From assembly GCF_964199755.1 (NCBI RefSeq), contig NC_133910.1:13028711-13092710 (forward strand): a stretch of 64,000 bases of DNA, written 5' to 3'. The notes under the pieces are model-generated. The model saw only the letters and a program-made list of their open reading frames with translations. It did no database searches and had not been told where the DNA came from. The DNA is from Larus michahellis (Eukaryota > Chordata > Aves > Charadriiformes > Laridae). Within the stretch, counting starts at the first letter, position 1, and each line of letters begins with the position of its first letter. Position numbers and translations under genes: made by a program. Positions 12,386-29,075 of this stretch are shown in pieces.

Positions 12386-13397
12386 TCTGCCCCAAGGCAG
12401 GGGTTGTCCTGTCCTCCTTTCCCAAAATGCCGGCACGTTCCTGGAGAAAGAGGAGTGGACCTGACTGCAGGAGGTGGCATTTCGTACCTTATGTAAACTG
12501 CGGAGTTGAGCTTTGTTTTGTGCTTGAATTAAGATAGAGGCTTTTTGTTTTGAGGGACCGGTACCTGATTTTCAAATGAACCCTGTTCATTTGAACCTGC
12601 GAGTTATTGGGACTGTCACATTTTCCAGTTGCATAAATGTGACATCCAATTTACTGGTTTTACTACTTTTGGTATAAGCAATGGTTTTAAGAGCAAATGC
12701 AACGGCTGTTCCTTATGGTGTGGATACGGCAGTCTGCCTTGGTTTGAGGCATCGTTGCTTTGGTGCTCAAGGGCTCGTTTTCTCACACGGCCAGCGTGTT
12801 TATTTTCTATGTTATAATTGCACAGACATTAGTGGAGATTACTCAGATGGTGTGGCGATTCTGAGTGTGGCTATTAAAGATGCAGCTGCACTATCCAGAA
12901 TTTCTCTGTGCCTTTGGCTACGTAGATTAGTTTAAAGCCTGGGCTATTGGAAATGAAAGGGTGCGTTGTACAGACAGGGCTGGTAATGCCGTTACCTGCA
13001 CAGGCCGAATTAAACATCCAAGTTATTGCAGTCTTCCCAGACAGAGGAATTTTGAAAACAGTTGGGAAGTAAATGAACTCTGGCACAAATGATTTCTGGC
13101 TGCTTTGGCCTTGGGCCTCCTGTTAATAGAAAACTTTGCTTCAGGTGTTTTTCGTAACATTTCTAAGAGTATTTATTCTTGGTGCCTGCTAATACCTGAG
13201 CGCATACATACCACTGTCCACTGCATCTCTCCTTTTTTCTTAGTTGATTGTTGCATTTCACTGAGAAGGGTAAGTCTGTGGCAGAGCCCCTCATGCCTCT
13301 GGATTCCCACGTTGCCAGGACCTACACCTTACCCTGGGGGGAGGCGTCCCCAGACAGACCCATGGATGCCCAGCCTCCCTCATGAAGACTTGAGGCC
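12386..13397. other. RALGDS-CEL intergenic spacer
   Basis: About 1 kb between the RALGDS poly(A) site and the left edge of the duplicated array. I see no CEL exons 2-11 here, although they would be expected directly left of the exon 1 relic, and no recognisable repeat. The left array breakpoint lies near 13,390-13,398, where similarity to CEL intron 1 fades. Confidence 0.55.
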
Positions 13398-13420
13398 GTA
13401 AGAAATGGCTTTGTACTTAC

Positions 13421-13480
13421 GGTTGCAGCCCGTGGTACCCTGAGGTACAAGGCAATGCGCAGGATCTCCCAGCGAGCCAT
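13421..13480 (-). pseudogene. CEL: CEL exon 1 relic (rest of gene absent)
   Basis: On the minus strand, ATG at 13480 and a GTAAGT donor at 13415-13420 frame a 60-bp exon coding 20 residues (MARWEILRIALYLRVPRAAT). It matches exon 1 of the intact CEL genes apart from a net 6-bp in-frame loss and several substitutions; the signal-peptide core is less hydrophobic (R8, R14). Only 85 bp separates it from the shared upstream block, versus 188 bp in the intact copies, and the TATA box is in the missing part. No exon 2-11 follows to the left. It is best read as the remnant of a fourth CEL that was lost. Confidence 0.85.
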
Positions 13481-14033
13481 GGTGACTGCACACCTCAGGA
13501 GCCAGTCCACAAGTGCAGCTTCTGTGTATGTACACACGTATCCAGGAGCACGGGATGTGTTACCGTATGACAGCCCTGCAGATGTTGCCTTTGTGGGCTG
13601 GAGGCCAAACCCAAGGAAATATCTCAGTCTAACAAAACTCCAGCAAACGTTAAAAAATGCTGAAGCCTTGAGAAGCGTCTCACAAGAGCAGGAGGCTGAA
13701 ATCAGACTGAACCATGCGTTAGAGCGTATTATCAGCCACTAACGAGAAACCTTGCACTCGTAACACACTGGGGAATACACAAGGTTTAGAAAATGCCAGC
13801 AGATCCTTAATCTCTGTGATGGGGTGGTAACAATCCAGACAGCAATGGCAGACTAATGAGTGGCCAACCTCTGTGGGCCTGAAGCTCTGCCCCATTGCCT
13901 GCTTCCTTCTGTCCTTGCTAACTGCTGGGGAAGTCAAAATGGAATTGAGAAGTGCAGCAGCTAGTGAGGACAATCTACACTACATCCCGCAGAAGGAATT
14001 ATTCTCTGACAGAAAACATTTTTTCCTGCTGGC

Positions 14034-14039
14034 TTTATT
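14034..14039 (-). terminator. GTF3C5: GTF3C5 poly(A) signal AATAAA
   Basis: On the minus strand this AATAAA lies about 500 bp downstream of the GTF3C5 stop. It falls inside the segment deleted from the three truncated copies. Confidence 0.7.
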
Positions 14040-14542
14040 TCTGAGATCACGAGCAAGGCTCGATGCTGACGTCATGGCACAGTATTTCATTCCCCTTAGG
14101 TGAGCAAAAGGGCAGCACCCGCCTTAGGGCCTCCAGTGGCACTAGACTGCTGCCCCAGCACTCTGCAGGCACCTTTTCTGTTTTCCACACGGCCACCAAC
14201 CCAGCCAAGGTGAACTTCCCACACATGGAGAGATCCAGGAATGCAACTTCTCCTCTTTTCTGGTGTATTACCAGCTGGTTTGGATTCAGGGATCTTTCTT
14301 GGGAGTTTGTTGAGCTTGCCTGAGGGCTTATTAGCCAGCAATTATGAAAGCGTAGACACTGGCTCCCTAACATTTGGAATGACGCCCCTCAGCAGGCACC
14401 ACAGCCAGTGCAGACAGGTCATCGGCATCTTAGTGCAAGTTCTTCTTTCCCACATCCCAGGCATGGTGGCTGAATCCTCAGCACTTAAGGAACAAGAGCA
14501 GAGACGATTCTGTTCCAACAGCAGCCAGACTGCTCACTGAGT

Positions 14543-17500
14543 TCACACATAGTCCAGAATTTCTGTCTCCATTTCATTTTCACTCCCATCAGAAGGCTTG
14601 AATTCCTCTTCCTCCTCCTCTTCATCATCCTCATCCTCTCCAGACTCATATGCCAGCTGCTCTTTGCCATCTTCACTGTTTGTTGTGTTTGAAAAAAGAG
14701 CTTAATTGGGAAGAATGAAAGAAACACACTGTGATGCCTCTCTCAGTGAAACCTGTGGGCATTTGCAGTAGAGTTCATAAAACGCGTGAGAGGAAGGCAG
14801 ACGCCAGAGGGCCACAGCTGATGTTGCACATCTTAATAGAATGTGAACAAGCCTAAAGCAATCTGTTTTCATACTCCCAGAACACCTGCAGAACAGCAGC
14901 GGATCTGCAGTGCTGTGCCTCCTCTCCTAGCTGATTCTCCCCTAATTCACTGGGATACCGCTTTGGCCCAGCATCGTGCAAAAATTATTTCCTCACTTCT
15001 TGGACAATTAATAACATCAGTAAAAAGTAAAATGCCACCAACAGATACAGCAGTAAGAATAAGATCTTAGTTATCACTATGCAAAGACATTTAAAACCTG
15101 AAGGCTGTGATACTGGAAAGATGAAAGAGAAAACCTTTACTCCCAGCCATTACTAATCTCAACCCACGCTCATGCTGCAGGACAACAGCCTCAGCTCACG
15201 CACTGCAATGAGCTACAGCACAAAGAACACCAGATGCAGCACAAAGGAGGAGGCAAATACAGGAATGCTACTGCCCCAGTGCTGACTGCAACATCCTTAT
15301 TCAGCCCATGTCGTCTCAACACCATCAGGAAGGTAGCAATACACTTTGCGATTTAGAGGCATCCTTACCGGGTCTTGTGGATCTGATTATCTGCTTTATC
15401 ATCAGAGACATGCTATCTCGCAGGTCATCACTAGTCTTTGGAAGGCACCACCCATCCCGCTCTGTGCATTCTGACTCTGTGCCATCATTCCGATGTATGA
15501 TTTTCTGAAGGCTAAAAAGGAGCAAAAGGGAAGGAAACGCTAGCCTTCTACATTCAGATGCAGGCTTCAAATGAGACAGACTATGGCTTACTTCCATTTT
15601 ACTTTACTGAGTTGGAATAGCATATTTGGTTATTCACGTAATTGTCCTATGAGAAATGTTATAGCTCTAACAGAAAACTCAGATGACAGCGTGCAATACC
15701 TTTCCACATTCAAGTCACAGAGCTGGTAGAACATCTGCCGATAAGGGGGTAAGGCTCCTTCTCGGAAAACGTAGATGGATTCCTAAGAGGAGGAAAGAAG
15801 GAAAGGATTAACGTGCATTTTGTGGTGTAACAGGACAACTCTGGCTTAACTGAGAAGTACTTCCGATGGGCTGATTCAAGAACAAGGCAATTCCAACACA
15901 AATCAGTTCCAAGGCATAAGTCTGCATATGGCAAAAGATAAAGCTGAATGCAGCAAAATTTCACTACAGTCAGTCACAACAGCAGTTGTGCAGAGGACAC
16001 GCTTCCTCTCGTCAAACTGTGGCTCTGTCTGCAGCCTGTTACCGTGTAACAGTGGATCACAGGTTTCATTCTAGCAAAAAGGGAAGAACAAAAGACTCCT
16101 GTTTATATATTTATTTTGCCCTGCTGGATTTTTCAGGATGGCCTGATAAACACATGGTGATTTTTTGCACTTCACTGCCAGTAAAATTCCAATTTTATCA
16201 ATTGAAACAAAATGCTCATAACATATAAGATGAGTGCTGAGAGTACCAATCCCATCTTGCAGCACGTAAGAATACATTCAGCGCACAGCAGGTGAAGTTC
16301 TGTAGTGACATGTACAACTAGCAGCTTCCCAGGTACACCTGAGGACATCAACTCACTCACAACTGTCGCCTTAATGACTGACAAAACAGGAAACACACCT
16401 TTTTCACTCAGCTATTTCAAGATTCTGGTAAAAGACAGTAATTCTTACCTTCAGTTTATACCTGCTGGAGGCAGGCTTTTTTGCACCGGATGCACCAGAC
16501 GTACCAAGCCCCTGTTTCAGATCGTGTACACTGACTGTGTGGCTTACTGAAAGACACACACAAAAAAAGAGTCCTTATTAGGGACATCTTTCACTCCGTG
16601 GTGTTGTACTGTCACTTCTCCATGTTAATACCACTTCGCTGGTCAGCAAAAAACAGACCAACCCAGCAGCTGAGCATGTGTTGCTCATTCTTCAGAGACA
16701 TTAGTGGACAGTCACAGGAAAGGTGGTGAGTTTGGCGGCTTTTTCCGCAGTGCATTTGTTCATAATTTTAACCGTTTCTACTCTCCCTTGACAAAGAAAA
16801 AGGAACAGCTCTCCCCTTACTCTGCACCATCACCAAACAGAAGTGAATGCTGAATTCCCACAGCACTGCTTGCAGACCTCCCTTCTGTCTGCTAACACAT
16901 ACTGTGGCTCAGCCAGACATGCATCCAGGACTCCCACATTTCCCAGCAGAAAATTCTTCTTCAGGCTTTAACAGCAGCACCATATTATAATGAGAAATTA
17001 AGCTCCAATTTTGTCTCAGCTGGAACACAGGAAGACCCTTCGTTACCTATTACTAGGCTGGGGTAAACAAAGAAACAGAAGAGCCAGACAGCCCTTCTGC
17101 TGGCACAGCATACCTGGCTTCTTGACAGTGATGGGCAGACTGTAGTTATACGTGCTGCGTTTCGCCTTCACAGGCATATCGTTAGGGGCGTAACCTAGAG
17201 GTGAAAAAAGAAAACCAACAATGAACGGAGGGCAAGCACCCTGCACAATATCCCTGGCTCAGAAACAGAGGTGCTGGACTGGTGTGTGAGAGGCAGGGTG
17301 GTCTTTGGGCTATGCTGACTTGAGCAAGGTGGGGAGAGGAGAGCTGTCACAGCAACCAAACCCTTTAACCTGGAAAGAGGGAGATGTGATCTGCTCTTAA
17401 TGACTGGATGCCAGCTCTGTCACGGATTTATTAGATGACCTCAGAAAGTCCTTTCCCTTGCCTTATTCTCTGCAAAATCAGAGCAGGGGAATCCTCTGTC

Positions 17501-20500
17501 CCAAAGTCTGAGACCAAGCGTCCTGCACAAGATCCTGCACAAGGTCCTTGAGGGAACGCTACTACATAAGCATCAGAATCTACTGCTCACTGCCTCCCCT
17601 GAGCGAGAGGGAAGATGGTCATCTGCATCCACTTCAGCTTTGAACACATGGAGGAGGAAAGTCATCAAGCTGTCCACTGGGTTTGGAATGTGCCACATGA
17701 GGTAAGACATACTGCATACTGTGAAATAAAGTATTAAAGGAGTTTAAGGAAGAAATACTGTAAGCAATGAACTCAAAAGATGTCATCTTCAACAGAGCAG
17801 AAATATGGCAAAAGAGTTTGAAAAACAAGTAAAAAGAAAAGTACTACCAGGATTAACCAGAAAGCAGAGGGAGCGTTTCTGTGGTTTGGGCCCTTTTACC
17901 ATATTTCATTCCACAGCGAATTCGGAAGTCCAGTACTTGATAAATCTTTGCTTCAGGGTGTTTTCTGGGGTCATACCCAAACCTAACCCATAAGCTTCTC
18001 CAAGGACCTGTTAACTGCATAAACACACATGGGGGAGATGGTTACACAAAACAGTACAGTGTTGCAAAGTTTCTTCAGTACAGTGTTGCAGTTTCTTAGA
18101 AAATTCTTGTATTTCCCCTCATTGCCCCAAAACTGGTTTTTTTACCAGCTTCTTCCTCACTTGCCACACCAGTATTTACAACTGAAACCTGGGCAATCAG
18201 TGCATCAAAGCCCAAATATTTGCATGCTTTTACAAACTAACTTGCAAGGTCACATTAATAAAGTTTGGAAAAATTCTGCTATCATTCCCAGATGGACAGT
18301 CAATTTGAGTGTCTGACTGAAGTGCAAAACCAAATCGAACCAACGGAGCGAACAGTTACTGAATCCTCCATGGTTTTAACTTCTGTTAAAAAGCAGAGTT
18401 TTTCATCTTTCTTTCAACATAACGCGAAGCTCAGGTACTTAGTGGTGGGACCTCAGAAACTGCGACGAACCAGGAACACCCAGGTGACGCTCCCTTGCTC
18501 TGCCTCCGAGCAGCCCCAGACAGGCACAGGGGCAGATGTACAGACTCACCATGTAATAGGCCAAATACGGCAACAGAAGTTTCAGCTTGTCTGGGTGAAC
18601 GCTGATATTGGCTTTTACTGCATTCCGAGACCAGACAGGACGGACTTCAAAGAGCTAAAATAATACAGAAACAATCATGGAAATGGTGGGAAGTGGGTTA
18701 CACTAATGGCAGTTCAGCTCTGCAAGTAGACTTTCTTTTGTATCAGGGCCTTTTGCCCTTAGAATGAGCTACCAGAACGGTAACATAAGAACTAGTGGCA
18801 CAAAAAGGAATGTAACTTGTGTTGGCTGCAAAGGCAGATTCAAATCTTGACTTGCATAACCGAGCTTAACACAGCAGTCTCGGTGATGTCTACTGATACT
18901 TGCTCTATCATTCAGTTGCAGTCAGCAAGAATTTCTGGGGAACTCAGAGAAAATGTCTGCGAGCAGTTTTTTCCTGCACAGCATGTGACAGTACCGTGCT
19001 CAAGGCAGAACTATGGCACGTACCTTTCTCAGCTCTTCCTCTGCCTTTTTATCCACAGGGTTGGTGCACACTTTCTTCCAGGTCTGTACAGCAGCATCCA
19101 GGGGTTTAGTTGGGATTTCTTCATCATCAAAGTTCACAAAGATAGCGTTGTGCGGGCGACGGGCCCTGCTGAGGCCAATCAGGTTCTCACCAGACACCTG
19201 GGGATTGTTGTATCCCTCCCTAAGAAAGGGGGAAAGGATCGGGTTTGCTTTCTGCCTGTGGCACACATGGATTCGGGGCCTTCACGGGAACATGCGAAAA
19301 TGGAAGTTTGTGCCCCAGATTTTGGAAGAGAAGGGACTCAGCCATGTGAGCAATGGGTTGGTGTATCTTTGGCCACACCTCCCTATGGATTTTGGAATCA
19401 CATCCTGGTACCGTAAAAGACTCCTGTGACATCACTGAGGCAAGAAAATTTAAATTTGAAGAAACCCCAGCAAAGCTACATCCAGTTGCACAATGACAGA
19501 GGTCCCCTGTACTATCCGACAGAAAACCCTCAGGCAATCGGCTACTGGTTTGTAAGAAATGCGTTTGCAGCACAAAAGGCTTCACCCTCTGCATTTCCTC
19601 TACTGTAATTACTGCAGCTCAGTAGGGTCCAGGGACAAGCCAAGATGGAAATGCAGTTTAGATTAATTTTTTTTTCTTGTAAAGTGCCGATGAAGGACTA
19701 CAGTGAGAAAATGAAAGATGTTTCTTGTGGGAGATCTCACAGATTGTTCCGGCAAAACCAGCCGTGGGCCAGGAGGGAACAGGTCCCATGAACGTGGTCA
19801 CAGGAGCATATGGCATTGACTCCTGCACGTTCCAGCCCACTGGCAGCAGGCAGAGAGCCGGGCTCACTGCACCCCACGCTGCACATGCTGTGCTGGGGGA
19901 GGCAGTCATCTTCACCACATCTCCAGGTCCCCTCACCTGGCAAGGCCTCAAGTGGACTTTTGCTGAGGTTTCTGCTGCCAGGCAGTTTCTCAAGTGTGCC
20001 CGCCTCTGTTGTGCCAAACCAAGAGGGACAGAACAGAACAGGGCGGCAGCTTAAAGAGGTAAAACACATGAATGATGTAGTTAGTGCTCCTGTGATGCTT
20101 CAAGAGCACAAATCCTGTAACAACACCGAAGTCAGAATGGATTTGATGCATCTTCAAGCGATGAAAAAGGAAATCTTAACTTGGAGACTTGTCTCTTACA
20201 AGTGTATATCAAACCAGCAGAATGTTTCACTGCCTGTCCATTCCAGAACCAACACAACTATTTACTACATTATGAGAAAAGGCACTAACCGGTGTTGTAT
20301 ATCTGGCCGATAAAAATAGTCAACAGGAGTGTCCAGACGTGAGAAAATGGGTGGCGGGATGTAGAGAGGTAATTCTCTATTGAAAAATTCTTCCTTCTCA
20401 GGTTTGAGCATTAGGACTTTGTCATACATGGAGGTTTGCTTGCCATCGGGACCAGAGTGCATTGCCAGGTACTGGAAATCAGACATTCCTGAGAGAAACA

Positions 20501-21562
20501 AAGGTTAAAACATTGTGAAGTTGGTTGTGAATACCACAACATCTCTTACAACACTCAACATTCAGGAGCAGGAGTCCGATACTTTTATGCAGCGCTTTAT
20601 ACAGCAAGGAGACTTGATTGTCCTTCCAGTCCTAAATTCTTAGAGGGAAGCACTTCCCTTTCCCATCAGATATAGCTGTCTTTAAGCTACGTGGACACAA
20701 ATCCAAGTACTACCTTGGAATTTGTAAACGGTGGTGACAGTCCCAAGAATTTCCATTTCAAACTGGACTTCTGGCTGGATTTGTTCTTCAGTGTCCAACT
20801 GCTTCTTCTTCTTGGTCCTCCTCTTCACCTTGAGCAGCATGGTGGAGGTGGGGAAGCGATTGGCACATACCGGGTGGCAGTAAGGATCCTTGGGGCGGAA
20901 ATACAGCTCCAGCCTTTTGGCAGGGTCCGCGTAGATCTGTCGGCAAAGGTAGGCACCGTCCCTGTTAGCTTTGCACCCGCGCAGCCTGTCTCCCCTGGAC
21001 TCCCTTTGGCACCAGGCCACCAGCCCCACACCCTCAGCGGTGGGCATCAGCCGTTTCCTCCCACGCTGCCTCAGGGATATCAACCCCCGCTCCGCCAACA
21101 CGGGCAGCACATCATGAGGACACACAGCCGCTGCCATCCCGCCCGACACCTCCTGCCCCATCGCCCACGGACGGCAGCGGCCCAGGTGAGCTGTGTCACC
21201 CCGAACCCACGCGTGGGGCCTATGTGGGGCCTGCTGGGCCCCTGTGGCTCGGACAGAGGGGTCCCACAGCAGGGGGGGCTCCCTGGCGCCGACAACCCCC
21301 GCCTCCAGCCCCCTCCTCAGGGCCCCAACCCCTCACCCTGGAAACCCTCCTCCATCCCCCGGCCTCCCCCTCAGCCCCCCGGGCCCCCGTGAGCCCTTCG
21401 GGCCCCCCTCACCCGCGACACCCCCTGCTCTCCTCCCAGGGTCAGCAGCATGGCCCCGACGTCGCGCACCAGCCCCGGGTACTCCACGCACACCATCCGC
21501 GGCGTGCGGGGCAGCTCCAGCACGGCCGAGCCCCGCTCCCCCCACCGCCTCCCCGCCGCCAT
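14543..21562 (-). CDS. GTF3C5: GTF3C5, TFIIIC 63-kDa subunit (complete)
   Basis: This is a subunit of the TFIIIC complex, the metazoan counterpart of yeast Tfc1/tau95, acting in the nucleus in A-box recognition for RNA polymerase III genes. Eleven minus-strand exons join in frame: 21413-21562, 20714-20936, 20290-20488, 19024-19219, 18550-18654, 17900-18014, 17114-17194, 16449-16546, 15700-15782, 15369-15511, 14543-14700. They give 516 aa, against 519 in human. Exon 1 reads MVCVEYPGLVRDV near residue 23. Exons 2-4 hold the N-terminal triple-barrel (Tau95_N) region (RLELYFRPKDPYCHPVCANR, YIPPPIFSRLD, ENLIGLSRARRPHNAIFVNF). Exons 5-8 hold the helix-turn-helix DNA-binding region (GPWRSLWVRFGYDPRK, LDFRIRCGMKYG). 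Exon 11 encodes the acidic tail ending METEILDYV. It is the only copy in the window with all exons, a poly(A) signal and the full promoter region, so it is presumably the working gene. Confidence 0.97.
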
Positions 21563-21793
21563 CGCTCCCCTGCTCCGGTCCCTCCCGGTAGCGCCCCTGC
21601 CCGGTCCGTCCCGGCCGCGGCACAAAGGTTCCGCCGCAGAAAGGTTCCTACTGCGGCGGCGACAGGCCATCCGGGCCGCGCGGGGTCTCGGGTGGGTCGA
21701 GATGGAGGAGAAGGTGGAGGTGGAGGCCAGCGGGCCGTCGTGCTCCTCTGCCAGCTCGGGCTCGGAGCTGGAGCTCCCTAGCCCAGCCCAGCC
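21563..21793 (-). promoter_or_regulatory. GTF3C5: GTF3C5 CpG-rich promoter region (segment 0 only)
   Basis: A CpG-dense, TATA-less sequence lies directly upstream of the GTF3C5 start, as expected for a housekeeping promoter. The truncated GTF3C5 copies in units A and B lack 187 bp of it. On the plus strand the region holds a 39-codon frame (21702-21821) of unknown meaning. The transcription start is not determined. Confidence 0.5.
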
Positions 21794-21992
21794 TCTGCCA
21801 AGCGGGGACTTGTGCCCATAAATCAGTGTGGAATAATACCCTTTCCCCCTTGGGTTTATTTTCCCCTCTTTGAGTTTCTGAGGTGCAACTGTATGGCAAC
21901 AGTTCACCAGTTGGTTTGCGTGCATATATTACAACTGTAATTACCTTAGAGCTGTTTGTTATTAGAGTGGATGTAACCCCAAGCACAAACCC

Positions 21993-22217
21993 AGGCTGGG
22001 CAGAGAATGGCTGGAGAGCAGCCCTGAGGAGAAGGACTTGGCAGTGTTGGTGGACGAAAAGCCCAACGTGAGCCGGTAACGTGCACTGGCAGCACAGAAC
22101 CCCCCCCACCAGGGGCTGCATCCCCAGCAGCGTGGGCAGCAGGGTGAGGGGGGGATTCTGCCCCTCTGCTCCGCTCGGGGGAGAGCCCCCTGCAGCGCTG
22201 CCTCCAGCCCTGGGGCC
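21993..22217 (+). mobile_element. CR1 LINE fragment, unit A
   Basis: The plus strand encodes a decayed part of CR1 reverse transcriptase: WLESSPEEKDLAVLVDEKPN followed, after a stop, by ALAAQ. It sits just past the CEL poly(A) signal and is present at the same place in all three units, so it predates the amplification. Confidence 0.75.
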
Positions 22218-22293
22218 AACCATAATGTTAGGGAGAAAATCCTGTCACGGCAAAGACACAGAGAACCTGGAATCTCTCAGTAACAAGCAAGCC

Positions 22294-22299
22294 TTTAAT
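22294..22299 (-). terminator. CEL: CEL-A poly(A) signal ATTAAA
   Basis: ATTAAA on the minus strand, about 35 bp after the CEL stop codon, gives a very short 3' UTR as is usual for CEL. Confidence 0.75.
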
Positions 22300-22331
22300 G
22301 AATTGGGCCAATATTTAAAAGGTGTTTTTTC

Positions 22332-28479
<6,148 letters not shown>

Positions 28480-28524
28480 GGTGACTGCACTCCTCAGGAG
28501 CTAGTCCCCAGGTGGAGACTTACG

Positions 28525-28532
28525 TATATATA
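28525..28532 (-). promoter_or_regulatory. CEL: CEL-A TATA box
   Basis: TATATATA on the minus strand, centred about 50 bp upstream of the CEL start codon, implies a 5' UTR of about 20 bp. The same box is found in copies B and C but is missing at the exon 1 relic near 13.5 kb. Confidence 0.75.
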
Positions 28533-29075
28533 GCTACGAGTGACGCTGTGTGTCAATGCCACGACCCAGAATTGGGTCTAAGGTAAACCAGTGGAGCCTC
28601 TACACGCTTGTCCTTCAGTAGGCTGAGGCCAAACCATGGCTGAGGTAGACTGGCGTCACTGTGTGAGAGCCCTGCAGATGTTGCCTTTGTGGGCTGGAGG
28701 CCAAACCCAAGGAAATATCTCAGTCTAACAAAACTCCAGCAAACGTTAAAAAATGCTGAAGCCTTGAGAAGCGTCTCACAAGAGCAGGAGGCTGAAATCA
28801 GACTGAACCATGCGTTAGAGCGTATTATCAGCCACTAACGAGAAACCTTGCACTCGTAACACACTGGGGAATACACAAGGTTTAGAAAATGCCAGCAGAT
28901 CCTTAATCTCTGTGATGGGGTGGTAACAATCCAGACAGCAATGGCAGACTAATGAGTGGCCAACCTCTGTGGGCCTGAAGCTCTGCCCCATTGCCTGCTT
29001 CCTTCTGTCCTTGCTAACTACTGGGGAAGTCAAAATGGAATTGAGAAGTGCAGCAGCTAGTGAGGACAATCTACA

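Larger units (their letters stand above)
13398..21793 (-). repeat. Array segment 0: parental-type GTF3C5 plus CEL exon 1 relic
   Basis: This is the leftmost and most complete GTF3C5-bearing copy of the tandem array. Coordinate x here corresponds to x+11266 in unit A over exons 1-4. Compared with the three following units it retains 13,986-17,181 (exons 8-11, most of exon 7, 3' UTR), about 17,533-18,465 (exon 6) and 187 bp more of the GTF3C5 promoter region. It lacks CEL exons 2-11. Confidence 0.85.

Noticed and set aside
12386-13397. Searched for CEL exons 2-11 left of the exon 1 relic
   Set aside because: None of the conserved CEL motifs (GESAG, the DMDGH region, GADHADD) occurs in any frame here.
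21193-21591. Plus-strand Pro/Ala-rich frame over GTF3C5 exon 1, repeated in units A and B
   Set aside because: It is the antisense shadow of a GC-rich exon and intron, with composition-driven sequence only.
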